Assembly: GCA_030609965.1 (NCBI GenBank)
Contig: JAUWSQ010000019.1
Coordinates: forward strand, 1-43,324
Direction: 5' to 3'
DNA length: 43,324 nucleotides
DNA from: Candidatus Fermentibacterota bacterium
GTDB taxonomy: Bacteria > Fermentibacterota > Fermentibacteria > Fermentibacterales > JCC-6
The notes below the pieces were generated by a model. It worked only from the letters and a program-made list of their open reading frames with translations. It was not told the DNA's origin and did no database searches. Made by a program: the position numbers and the translations under genes. Each line of letters begins with the position of its first letter. Position 1 is the stretch's first letter. Positions 16,658-24,442 of the stretch are shown in pieces.

Positions 16658-17658
16658 AGATATACAAGATAACTTGTGCTGCAGCAGCACTTCTGATAAT
16701 TCCAGGCTGTACCGATCTTACGGAGTTCGACCATACACTCAAAGCGGGGATCAACATTATTCAACCACCGGATCTCTCAATTGTTCATACAGTTGAAGGC
16801 ATTTCAGGAGCCAGGTCTCTATGTGTCATTACCGACTGCTTCATTGTGGCCACCACAGAAGGTTTGCTTATCCGTTTCGACCTTGAAACTCGCCAGCAGA
16901 CGGGTGTCTTCCCCATTGGCAACCCTTCTTCTGCAGGTTACTTCGAAATAGAGTACAGCCCAACCGAAAGCAGTGTCTATATCATCGGGGCGCTAGGGCA
17001 GATAATTGAAGTGCATGTACCGGACATGACAGTGATGGACAGTTTCAGCATCTGCGCGACCCCTGTAGACATTGAAATCCCCACGGATAGCGAAAATCCC
17101 AACTTCTATGTCGCAGCAGCAACTTTGCGCGCGATCTTCGAAGTCAGAAGAGAGTCCAACAACATTAACAGAACCTGCAACCTGCAGGTCAGCCCCATAT
17201 GCATGGCCATCGATCAGGATCAGGATACTATGCTAGTTGGAACCCTCGGGGGAACCGCTCTTGTTTCCATCGGAGGAGTGTTGCTGACGCGAAGAATAAT
17301 GAACAATTTTCCAGCAATACTGGCCATAGAAGCGGTTCCGAACGATACAACTCTCTGTGCGATTTTCGATCGTTCATTCTCTAACTTTGCCACTATACTG
17401 AACTACTTTGCCTCTCCTATGAGTCCTTTACAACTTTATACAGGAATAGTGAACATTTATGGAGATACCCATTACATGTGCGCCGAATCTGACGGCAGCC
17501 ATGTTTATGTGCTCAGCTATCTGGGAGATAACTCCAGCATGCTGATTTCTTACAACTGCGGAAACTACTTCATTGAAAGCCAGATTTATTTACCGGGTTA
17601 CCCACTGGATCTTGAAATAACCCCTGGAGGAACGCTGCTGGCTCTTACTGCGGAATAG
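16651..17658 (+). CDS. beta-propeller lipoprotein coupled to the TonB receptor
   Basis: 335 residues. Signal MVKIYKITCAAAALLIIPGC ends in a lipobox (IPGC), so the protein is lipid-anchored. The mature part has repeating four-strand blocks (for example ARSLCVITDCFIVATTEGLLIRFDLETR, IEYSPTESSVYIIGALGQIIEVHVPDM, ITPGGTLLALTAE), typical of YVTN/NHL-like propellers. It lacks the GPGE signature of the 6-bladed family elsewhere in the window. The ATG lies inside the last codons of the receptor gene (7-base overlap), implying fixed stoichiometry. By analogy with SusD it may be a surface ligand-binding partner, but it shows no SusD features. Confidence 0.8.
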   Translation: MVKIYKITCAAAALLIIPGCTDLTEFDHTLKAGINIIQPPDLSIVHTVEGISGARSLCVITDCFIVATTEGLLIRFDLETRQQTGVFPIGNPSSAGYFEIEYSPTESSVYIIGALGQIIEVHVPDMTVMDSFSICATPVDIEIPTDSENPNFYVAAATLRAIFEVRRESNNINRTCNLQVSPICMAIDQDQDTMLVGTLGGTALVSIGGVLLTRRIMNNFPAILAIEAVPNDTTLCAIFDRSFSNFATILNYFASPMSPLQLYTGIVNIYGDTHYMCAESDGSHVYVLSYLGDNSSMLISYNCGNYFIESQIYLPGYPLDLEITPGGTLLALTAE

Positions 17659-17663
17659 TCTGT

Positions 17664-18728
17664 TTACTGCAGTACCATTTCAAGGGCGGCATCAAGAACC
17701 GGATCAACTCCGGCTGCAAAATCAGCCTCGGAAACCGGAACAACAATGTCGGGAGGTATTCCACAATTGAGCAACAGTGTGCTGTCAGGGGTATAGGTTG
17801 CCATGTTGGGTATCTCAATGCGCCAGTTTTCGGTAAGATTGAATGAGACAGCAGGATTGGCAAACCCTGCTGTAGTATCACCGATCAGGGTGACATGCTG
17901 CTGAGTCTTCAGAAACAGGACCAGCTGCTCGGCGGCACCCTGGGTATACCTGCCTGTGAGCAGAATTGTGGGATTTGTGAACTGACAGCCTCCATTTTTG
18001 AAAGCATAAAAACTTAGCATCCCGGTCATGTCATTTCTTCCGGGACCTGTCCTCAAAACTCTGTAGTAAGCCAGAGCAGTCTCAGAAATAAACCTTCCGC
18101 AGGAGTAGTATGAATTCATTTCAATACCGCTTTCGCCGCACATGCGCAGATCAAGAATAAGAGCGCTGCAATATTGAATAACAAATGTATTCGGATAAAA
18201 ACCTATCCAATCGAATCCACTACCAAGATCGCTTATGTATACGTATCCTACGGTATCAGTGGGAGTCGGGCTAAAGGCTATTGCATCATAGATTTCGAGT
18301 TCCACGAAGAAACTTGATGGGTCCCATTCCCTCATGTAATCCTGCCAGACACTAAAATCCCAGTTCACGAAATAACCCTGGTTCCAGGTATCCACTCTGA
18401 TAGCTCCAGCCCGCAGGATCAGATTCTGATCCTGCAGTTCGCCCAGCATCTGAAGACAGAGATCCACCAGCTCTTCCCTGCTGGTAAGGTTGACAGCAGC
18501 TTCTCTGTATTTATGGTATATTTGGTCCCAGTCTATATTCTCGTGCGCAAAAAAGCAGGAATAGTGATTGTCCATAAGATCCCAGACAAGAACCCATTCG
18601 GAGAAAAGTGAATCCGGTTCGCCAACGCTGTACGGATCGTTAAGACAGCCGGAGATGCCGGAAGTAAGCAGGGCGATTCCTGCAGCTATAATGAATGATA
18701 CGTATTTAAATATTCTCACTATTCTCAT
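17664..18728 (-). CDS. S41-like (tail-specific protease fold) lipoprotein lacking the catalytic serine
   Basis: 354 residues from ATG 18728; a GTG seven codons upstream (18749) is an alternative. The signal MRIVRIFKYVSFIIAAGIALLTSGISGC carries a lipobox. Late features match the S41 tail-protease family: SALILDLRMCGESG, NPTILLTGRYTQGAAEQL, VTLIGDTTAGFANP, and a C-terminal CGIPPDIVVPVSEADFAAGVDPVLDAAL. The catalytic serine normally sits in a T-x-S-A-A-E context; here the corresponding residue is Gly 264 (T-Q-G-A-A-E). The strand-order motifs are otherwise good, so this is probably a non-catalytic peptide-binding relative. It converges on the propeller lipoprotein gene with only 5 bp between stops. 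Confidence 0.8.
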   Translation of the reverse strand: MRIVRIFKYVSFIIAAGIALLTSGISGCLNDPYSVGEPDSLFSEWVLVWDLMDNHYSCFFAHENIDWDQIYHKYREAAVNLTSREELVDLCLQMLGELQDQNLILRAGAIRVDTWNQGYFVNWDFSVWQDYMREWDPSSFFVELEIYDAIAFSPTPTDTVGYVYISDLGSGFDWIGFYPNTFVIQYCSALILDLRMCGESGIEMNSYYSCGRFISETALAYYRVLRTGPGRNDMTGMLSFYAFKNGGCQFTNPTILLTGRYTQGAAEQLVLFLKTQQHVTLIGDTTAGFANPAVSFNLTENWRIEIPNMATYTPDSTLLLNCGIPPDIVVPVSEADFAAGVDPVLDAALEMVLQ

Positions 18729-18917
18729 TACCTGATTACATGAATTCACCGTTCCGCTGTTCCAACACTTGGTTTAGCATACTAGCATTACAGCGTCAGA
18801 GGTAGTGTGTTCCGTCTTATTGTACATGTCTCCTTGTCTTCCAGGTCATTCCTTCTGATAATGCAATAAATGAAGCGCTTTCCCGTCCATATGAGAAGGC
18901 GAAGGGAAATAACTGGA

Positions 18918-19469
18918 ATGAATCATCAGCGAAAGTCGGCACTGGCGGAGTTTTTGAGCGGCAACTACAATCGTCTTATCAGATATGTCAGAAGTATGAT
19001 AGATGATTCCGCCCATAGAAGCAGCGAAGACATTGTGCAGGATGTAATTCTGAGCATACTGGACAGACCGGATATAGTGGCGCCCATATCCGACCTGTCT
19101 GCCTATGTTTTTCGCGCTCTGCGAAACAGGATTATCGACTTTTACAGAAGGCCGGTAAAGGAAACCGTTTCTCTGGACACAGAAGATGAGAACGGTCTGA
19201 CCCTTTTCGATGTGCTTCCGGACATGAAGTACGATCCTGAAGGTTCCTATCACAGACACGCTCAGCACCGGCTTGTATTCGACCTGATCCGGCAACTCCC
19301 CGCAGCTCAGTTGGAAGTAATTATTGAAACCGAGTTCAACGGCAGAACTTTCAGAGAGCTCTCCAGACTCTGGAACGTACCGTTGGGAACGCTTCTCGCC
19401 AGGAAGCATCGCGGCATCCGGGCTATTCGCGAGAAGCTTGAAAAGATACAGGAGGTAGAGAATGAGTGA
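18918..19469 (+). CDS. ECF-type RNA polymerase sigma factor
   Basis: 183 residues from ATG 18918; upstream in-frame ATGs at 18870 and 18891 would add a basic, non-conserved extension. The sigma-2 region shows SSEDIVQDVILSIL and AYVFRALRNRIIDFYRRP (DNA melting and -10 recognition). After an acidic linker, the sigma-4 region shows LPAAQLEVIIETEFNGRTFRELSRLWNVPLGTLLARKHRGIRAIREKL, a helix-turn-helix for -35 recognition. The spacing is that of extracytoplasmic-function sigma factors. Its stop overlaps the start of the small membrane-protein gene by 8 bases, which is the usual position for a regulator of the sigma factor. Confidence 0.9.
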   Translation: MNHQRKSALAEFLSGNYNRLIRYVRSMIDDSAHRSSEDIVQDVILSILDRPDIVAPISDLSAYVFRALRNRIIDFYRRPVKETVSLDTEDENGLTLFDVLPDMKYDPEGSYHRHAQHRLVFDLIRQLPAAQLEVIIETEFNGRTFRELSRLWNVPLGTLLARKHRGIRAIREKLEKIQEVENE

Positions 19470-19893
19470 TTGTACAGTGAGAGCAATGAACCGTGAAATT
19501 CACGGAAAAGGTCCTGCCAAGGTAATCAAAGTCATTGGTCTGGTTCTGCTTGGGTTAATGGGCGTCACCGCTCTTGCTATCATATTCGGCATTTTTGTGA
19601 AATTTCTATGGAATGCCCTGCTGCCTGATATCTTCGGTCTGCCCGAAATAGGATACTGGCAGGCGGTGGGTATGGTGGTCCTGGCACATATTTTCTTCGG
19701 GGCCCATAACGGGCCTCCCCATTTCGAACGAAGCGCAAAGAAGAAGATAGCTTTGCCCGCCGAAAAGGTTGAAAAATACTCATTGAGCCGGGAAATGGAG
19801 CGAGACTATTCGGAGTTCTGGCGTGAAGAGGGCCGGGAAGCCTTCAAATCCTGGATGCACAGGGAGAACGGCGTCGAATCTGAAGAAAGCTGA
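19462..19893 (+). CDS. small membrane protein paired with the ECF sigma factor
   Basis: 143 residues with two hydrophobic segments (KVIGLVLLGLMGVTALAIIFGIFV and AVGMVVLAHIFFGA) joined by LWNALLPDIFGLPEIGYWQ. This W-LP..FGLP.I.YWQA core recalls small proteins encoded beside ECF sigma factors in Bacteroidota-like genomes; I recognise it by sight only. A basic-acidic cytoplasmic tail (KYSLSREMERDYSEFWREEGREAFK) follows. GGAGGT lies 5 nt before the ATG, inside the sigma gene. It may hold the sigma factor at the membrane or sense envelope state (inference). No zinc anti-sigma motif (HxxxCxxC) is present. Confidence 0.75.
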   Translation: MSDCTVRAMNREIHGKGPAKVIKVIGLVLLGLMGVTALAIIFGIFVKFLWNALLPDIFGLPEIGYWQAVGMVVLAHIFFGAHNGPPHFERSAKKKIALPAEKVEKYSLSREMERDYSEFWREEGREAFKSWMHRENGVESEES

Positions 19894-19913
19894 CGTTTCC
19901 GGTATGTGAAGAA

Positions 19914-19946
19914 AGATGGGCAGTCGGCCATGCCGTCTGCCCATCT
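19914..19946. terminator. hairpin between convergent genes
   Basis: AGATGGGCAG (19914-19923) pairs perfectly with CTGCCCATCT (19937-19946). An inner CGGC/GCCG pair extends the stem to 14 bp with one T-T mismatch and a 3-nt loop. It lies between the stops of the membrane-protein gene (plus) and the M28 peptidase gene (minus), so it can serve both directions. On the plus strand a short TTTT follows some 15 nt later; on the minus strand TTTCTT follows. Confidence 0.7.
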
Positions 19947-19958
19947 GCTGCAGAACTT

Positions 19959-21527
19959 TTATCTGGTTATGACAATATTTCTTGTTTGTGAGATAACACC
20001 GGAGGAAACCCTTACAACATAGACCCCTGAAGGCAGGTCCGAAAGGAGAAGGTCCACGCTTCCCGAAGATGCATCGTGGCTGCTGGAAAGAACCCTGCGG
20101 CCCGTTACATCAAACAGAGAAACCTCAATGTTACCCACACAACCCTGCATTAGATCCACAGTCAGCTTTGAATGCGCCGGGTTAGGTGAAATCGAAGCAA
20201 TGTAGAAGCCTGCAGAAAGTTCTTCTCCGCCCTCTATACCGGTTAAACTGGTGGGTACCGCAAGATGGGCAACAGTTGCGATGGCACCTTTGATGCAGTT
20301 GGTTCCGAACGGGAAGTATGTAAGGTAATTTGCCAGAAGATCCGTTGTCTGGTGATAGAAAGGGTTTGACCAGACTTCCTGCTCGATTGCAAGTACTGCA
20401 GCGTAACCGTTGTTCCAGAAAGATGCGTGATCGCTGTAGGTTGCGCCGGGATCGTACTCTATATCAACCGTAAGCGCCGGAACGTATGTATCGCATATTG
20501 CTTCCAGAGCCAGCGCCAGATCGTTTGACTGGGTATCGTATGGTACCCACATAACATCGTCTCCGGGAGGAGCGTACAGCACCATGTCCAGATTTACGAC
20601 ACCAAGAATGTCATCACCGGCGGAACTGGCCTGCGAGGCGTAATAACTACTTCCGTAAAGCCCCTGTTCCTCGCCTCCAAAACAGATGAATCTTATCGTA
20701 TATTCGAATTCGTAATCCGTGAGTATCCGGGCTGCTTCTACCACGGCTGCTGAGCCGCTGGCGTTGTCATCGGCACCCGGAGCAATTGAAGGGGCACTTC
20801 CCGATGTTGAATCAAGATGACCGCAGATGATGTATACCTTTGTTGAATCTGTTGTCCCGGGAAGCTCTGCTATTACATTCTGACAGTTGTATGAACCCAT
20901 GCTGAATGTCTGCTGCTCGGCATCAAGGCCGTAGTATTCGAATTTGGCCTGAACCCAGTCGCATGCCGTATCGTAATTGTCAGTACTGGAATAGCGTGTT
21001 CCGTAATCCTCAAGATGCTGAATGACAGCCTTTATGGAATCCTCGTTAACTGCCGCAACAATATCCGAAACGTAGTCATCGGTGCCTGCAGGAGGCTGTA
21101 GCAGAAAGGGGATATCAGAATCATCTCCCATTCTTTTCACCCGGAGGGGCTGAAGGAAAAACACACCCTCCCGTATGAAAAGTTCGGGAGCAGGACCGAG
21201 AAGTTTCACGATGACGATGTCTTCCCTGTAGAAAACTGTCTCTCCGAGTTCTTCCATGTGCTCGCGTCCCGCAGGTGAGGACAGGTGAACCAGGAGATAG
21301 TCTTCCGGTATAATGTCACCTGAATCGAGGACGGTTATACCCGAACTCTCGTCCAGAAGATCGTCGGGAGCAATGACAACAAAATAATCAGCGGTTTCGA
21401 AAACAACCTGAATATCGTCCATGGGAAGGCGGCGGCCTTCATCATGAAAACTGCCTTCAACAACCATCAGCTCTGAAGCGTATCCGGTTGATACAGCTAG
21501 TATTACAGCGAAAAGGGTTCTCAGCAT
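19959..21527 (-). CDS. secreted M28-family metallopeptidase with C-terminal sorting-type domain
   Basis: 522 residues; signal peptide MLRTLFAVILAVSTGYA and AGGGATG before the ATG. The catalytic domain (~residues 150-430) has the full M28 two-zinc set: His 237 (CGHLDS), Asp 253/254 (GADDNASG), Glu 286-Glu 287 (FGGEEQGL), Asp 314 (NLDM) and His 392 (FYHQTTD). Such enzymes are aminopeptidases or carboxypeptidases. Residues ~440-522 form a C-terminal beta domain (ISPNPAHSKL, VSLFDVTGRRVL, LPSGVYVVRV, ending TRNIVITR) like the type A sorting domains cleaved on export by type IX secretion. Cell-surface or extracellular peptide degradation is the likely role. Confidence 0.92.
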   Translation of the reverse strand: MLRTLFAVILAVSTGYASELMVVEGSFHDEGRRLPMDDIQVVFETADYFVVIAPDDLLDESSGITVLDSGDIIPEDYLLVHLSSPAGREHMEELGETVFYREDIVIVKLLGPAPELFIREGVFFLQPLRVKRMGDDSDIPFLLQPPAGTDDYVSDIVAAVNEDSIKAVIQHLEDYGTRYSSTDNYDTACDWVQAKFEYYGLDAEQQTFSMGSYNCQNVIAELPGTTDSTKVYIICGHLDSTSGSAPSIAPGADDNASGSAAVVEAARILTDYEFEYTIRFICFGGEEQGLYGSSYYASQASSAGDDILGVVNLDMVLYAPPGDDVMWVPYDTQSNDLALALEAICDTYVPALTVDIEYDPGATYSDHASFWNNGYAAVLAIEQEVWSNPFYHQTTDLLANYLTYFPFGTNCIKGAIATVAHLAVPTSLTGIEGGEELSAGFYIASISPNPAHSKLTVDLMQGCVGNIEVSLFDVTGRRVLSSSHDASSGSVDLLLSDLPSGVYVVRVSSGVISQTRNIVITR

Positions 21528-21632
21528 AATTTACATCCCTATCAGATTGAGGTATTCCATACAGATATAGTAAGCAATATCATAACAGTAACAACACATT
21601 CCGACTAGGATAGTTTCATTTTCCCGGGGAAT

Positions 21633-22331
21633 TCACATGAGCGACACAAGCGATTCCCACCGCTGGTATTCCGTTGAGGCAGGAAGGTCTCTACTCTTAA
21701 GGAAGGCTATCACTGAGGGTTCGCTGAGGCGCAGAAAGGGGTCAACTTTCAATTCGTCCTTAAGTGATGCAAAAACGAAGGCAGGGTCGTACCTGCCTCG
21801 GTATGTGTCGATAAAGCTGTTGGCGGGTTCTACCATCCTGGCGAACTCCAGATAATCCTCAACGTAGTCGTGGCCCGCGCAGATCAGCGTATTACCGGGC
21901 AGCTCAAGAAGTTTTTTGATCGATTCATAGAATGTCCGAATGTCCCCGGTAAAACACCTTCCGACCTTTCCATTGAAAAGAGTATCCCCCGAGATAAGTA
22001 TTCCATCAACATGGAAACAGACGGAATCCGCTGTATGGCCGGGTGTATGGATGATATCAATGCGTGAGCCCTCAAGCGGAAGCGTCCCTATGGAAGGGAG
22101 TTCTCCAGCGTTGATGAAGTCCGCTTCCGTTGCCTCCGCAAGCTCTCTATTGCCGCATGTGTGATCTCCATGAGAATGGGTATTGGTTATTATTCTCAGC
22201 TCCAGGCAATGCTCCTCCATGAACTGCAGCATCTGCTCTACAGCGCCTCCATCAATTGCGAGAGCGTATCTATCACCGTACATCAGGTACCCCAGATTGT
22301 CCGCAGAATATCTGAACTGTTTTACCTTCAT
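21633..22331 (-). CDS. MBL-fold hydrolase, glyoxalase II-like
   Basis: 232 residues, cytoplasmic. The metallo-beta-lactamase motifs are complete: THSHGDHTCGN (HxHxDH), HTPGHT (third His), SGDTLF (bridging Asp) and CAGHDY (final His). The order GDTLFNGKVGR followed by a C-terminal helical part (GHDYVEDYLEFARMVEPAN) matches hydroxyacylglutathione hydrolases (GloB), which release D-lactate from lactoyl-thiol adducts. Whether glutathione or another thiol is used cannot be told. It is 105 bp upstream of the M28 gene on the same strand and probably a separate unit. Confidence 0.88.
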   Translation of the reverse strand: MKVKQFRYSADNLGYLMYGDRYALAIDGGAVEQMLQFMEEHCLELRIITNTHSHGDHTCGNRELAEATEADFINAGELPSIGTLPLEGSRIDIIHTPGHTADSVCFHVDGILISGDTLFNGKVGRCFTGDIRTFYESIKKLLELPGNTLICAGHDYVEDYLEFARMVEPANSFIDTYRGRYDPAFVFASLKDELKVDPFLRLSEPSVIAFLKSRDLPASTEYQRWESLVSLM

Positions 22332-22519
22332 ATATGCGCTCCATTCATCCTCAGAAAACCATTAGATATCAGCGGTTAATATACATGGATAACATACTCT
22401 TCCTGCAATTCCGGTATGCGCTTATCTTCCGGGTTCCCGGCCTATATGCAAGTAGTGTATTTCAGTGAGTCAGATTATGATTAAGATACTGTTGAAATAT
22501 AGAGTGCGGAGGTGATGTT

Positions 22520-23095
22520 TTGAATAAAGCCATACTCGGTAAAAACAGAATAGAGGCATTGTCAGATGGTGTATACGCCATCGCGATGACCCTTGCCGTT
22601 TTAAGTATTGATGTCGACGCAACAGTCCGTACGCACGAATCCCTTCTTGAAGCTCTTCCGGGAATGATAGATCAGCTGCGCCATTACATCATCGCTTTTC
22701 TGACCCTGGGGAGTTTCTGGATAGGGCAGCATTACATAATGGATAGAATCAAGAAGACGGATGCCGGCCTCAACTGGATAATTATGCTCCATCTTCTCTT
22801 GATCGCCCTGATTCCGGTGACAACGGATATTATCGGTACTTTCTCAAGCGTTCTTGCCGTACAGATATTCGTGGTTAACCTGTTTCTGATAAGCCTGTCT
22901 ATTGATTTCCTGTACGCTTATGTAAGAGGGCATCCTGACCTGGGTCTGGATAAGGAAGTCATAAAACACAGATGGCTGAGCAAGATAGTATTTCCCGGTT
23001 TCTCCGTTCTGGTGTTCTTCCTGGCATGGCCCCTCGGAGGATGGGCAACACTGCTATACCTGCTTATTCCCTTTGCACGGAAGACCATTAACTGA
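22520..23095 (+). CDS. TMEM175-like (DUF1211) ion-channel family membrane protein
   Basis: 191 residues from a TTG start with GGAGGTGA just upstream. The N-terminus NRIEALSDGVYAIAMTLAVL is the family's RxxxFSDGVxAIxxTL motif with the Phe changed to Leu. Five to six membrane helices follow (ALPGMIDQLRHYIIAFLTLGSFWIG, MLHLLLIALIPVT, AVQIFVVNLFLISL, IVFPGFSVLVFFLAW). Bacterial members form tetrameric potassium-permeable channels lacking the classic TVGYG filter. The length is normal for one repeat unit. Transport activity is inferred from family only. It reads alone, upstream of the propeller lipoprotein gene at 23149. Confidence 0.82.
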   Translation: MNKAILGKNRIEALSDGVYAIAMTLAVLSIDVDATVRTHESLLEALPGMIDQLRHYIIAFLTLGSFWIGQHYIMDRIKKTDAGLNWIIMLHLLLIALIPVTTDIIGTFSSVLAVQIFVVNLFLISLSIDFLYAYVRGHPDLGLDKEVIKHRWLSKIVFPGFSVLVFFLAWPLGGWATLLYLLIPFARKTIN

Positions 23096-23148
23096 TCGTT
23101 TGTTATAGTACACAAGTTGATGAAATTCCAGCCGAGAGGATAAGTCCC

Positions 23149-24294
23149 ATGAGGAAATTTTTCTGCGCCTGTATTCTGCCGCTGACAGTACTTACCGGTT
23201 GCGGGGGCGAAACCCCTCCGGAAGAGGCATTTGTTGACCCTTCTGTTGATACCGTATTTGTAATGCCTTCGGACACCATCGGTATTCTCATGGGGGATTC
23301 CAACTACGTTTTCGGAACAATCGGTGACGCTCTTTACACGAATGAGGGAAACATAGCAGTGCTGGATGAAGCAGGGTGTTGTATAAAGGTGTTCAATCCT
23401 TCCGGTGAATTCCTGATGCAGATAGGCCGCGAGGGCAGCGGCCCGGGCGAGATGCTCTACCCAGGGGGAATGACTCTGCTGTCGGACGGCTCATTCGGCG
23501 TTCTTGATCAGGCAGGCGGTGGTTTCAGCAGATTCAACGCTGACGGCTCTTTTGACAGCCTGTACATCGATTTTCGGGGACAGGGAGTGCCGCAGTGGGC
23601 ATGGGGTGTGGACGATTGCGCCTTTGTGGGAGCATCCAGCGTATCCAGAATGCAGGATGATGCGATAACGATAACTTTCAGTGTGGGAAGATGGGAGGAT
23701 TCTCCCGATCCAACAGTGGTATATTTCGAAAATGCTTTCCCGTTTAATCCGGCTGATATGGCATCTTTTCTTGAGAATGCCATCTTTTCTGTGGCATTCG
23801 CGGCTGACAGGGATGGTGTTGTCTATGTGGCTCCGGTTTCCTCCAGTGAGTACCGAATAGATATTTACGGCCCGGATGGAACTTTCATATCCTCCATCAC
23901 CAGAGACATCCCGCGCGTTGAAAAATCTCCTGCGGAAATTGAGGATGAGACAGCTATGATCAGCGCCATCCTGAGGGAGAGGGGCGTTCCGGAACACATG
24001 ATCGACTACTCCCCTGATCCTTTTCACTGGATGATCCCGCCCCAGGGTATAGGGGCCGATGGCATGGGAAGGATATGGGTTCAGAATGGAACAACCCGGG
24101 ATCCCGTAATGGATGTTTATTCAAGGGACGGAGAACACCTTGCTGTGGTAAATATCGGGGGCGTTATGAAACCCGATATACTGGATTTTGTTAACTTCAA
24201 GGTTCAGCCTCAGGGAATTCTTGCCTATTCAATGCAGGACATGGAATATCCCAGGATTTACGTGATTCCAATGCCTGAAATACCAGGGGAATAA
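23149..24294 (+). CDS. 6-bladed beta-propeller lipoprotein (tandem copy 1)
   Basis: 381 residues. Signal MRKFFCACILPLTVLTGC has an LTGC lipobox. The mature part has SDTIGILMGDSNYVFGTIGDA, then QIGREGSGPGEMLYPGGM, then LLSDGSFGVLDQ. The C-terminus is LAYSMQDMEYPRIYVIPMP. These are the shared marks of the propeller family in this window (6176, 24443 and the remnant at 4659), but identity beyond the marks is low, so the copies are old. GAGAGGA precedes the ATG. A role in ligand or carbohydrate binding at the envelope is possible; nothing in the sequence proves it. Confidence 0.85.
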   Translation: MRKFFCACILPLTVLTGCGGETPPEEAFVDPSVDTVFVMPSDTIGILMGDSNYVFGTIGDALYTNEGNIAVLDEAGCCIKVFNPSGEFLMQIGREGSGPGEMLYPGGMTLLSDGSFGVLDQAGGGFSRFNADGSFDSLYIDFRGQGVPQWAWGVDDCAFVGASSVSRMQDDAITITFSVGRWEDSPDPTVVYFENAFPFNPADMASFLENAIFSVAFAADRDGVVYVAPVSSSEYRIDIYGPDGTFISSITRDIPRVEKSPAEIEDETAMISAILRERGVPEHMIDYSPDPFHWMIPPQGIGADGMGRIWVQNGTTRDPVMDVYSRDGEHLAVVNIGGVMKPDILDFVNFKVQPQGILAYSMQDMEYPRIYVIPMPEIPGE

Positions 24295-24380
24295 TCAGTA
24301 TACCTGAGCGGTATTTTACCGTAATGAACACTGTACTCTGATGTCAACTAACAATATGTATCATTTATAAAGCATCAACC

Positions 24381-24409
24381 TTGACAAAATACGACCTCTC
24401 TAGTATTAA
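24381..24409 (+). promoter_or_regulatory. sigma70-type promoter for the second tandem propeller gene
   Basis: TTGACA (24381-24386), 17-bp spacer, TATTAA (24404-24409). The -35 is perfect and the -10 close to consensus. It lies 34 bp before the ATG of the gene at 24443 and inside a two-fold AGTATTA repeat. This suggests that the second tandem propeller gene is transcribed from its own promoter. Confidence 0.65.
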
Positions 24410-24442
24410 CTTATTAGTATTACTAAGAAAGGACATGTGATT

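Noticed and set aside
19959..21527. Presence of the type IX secretion machinery in this window
   Set aside because: Only probable cargo domains are seen; no PorT, PorK-N, SprA/Sov or GldK-N homologues are recognisable, and the FadL-like protein alone is not evidence of PorV.
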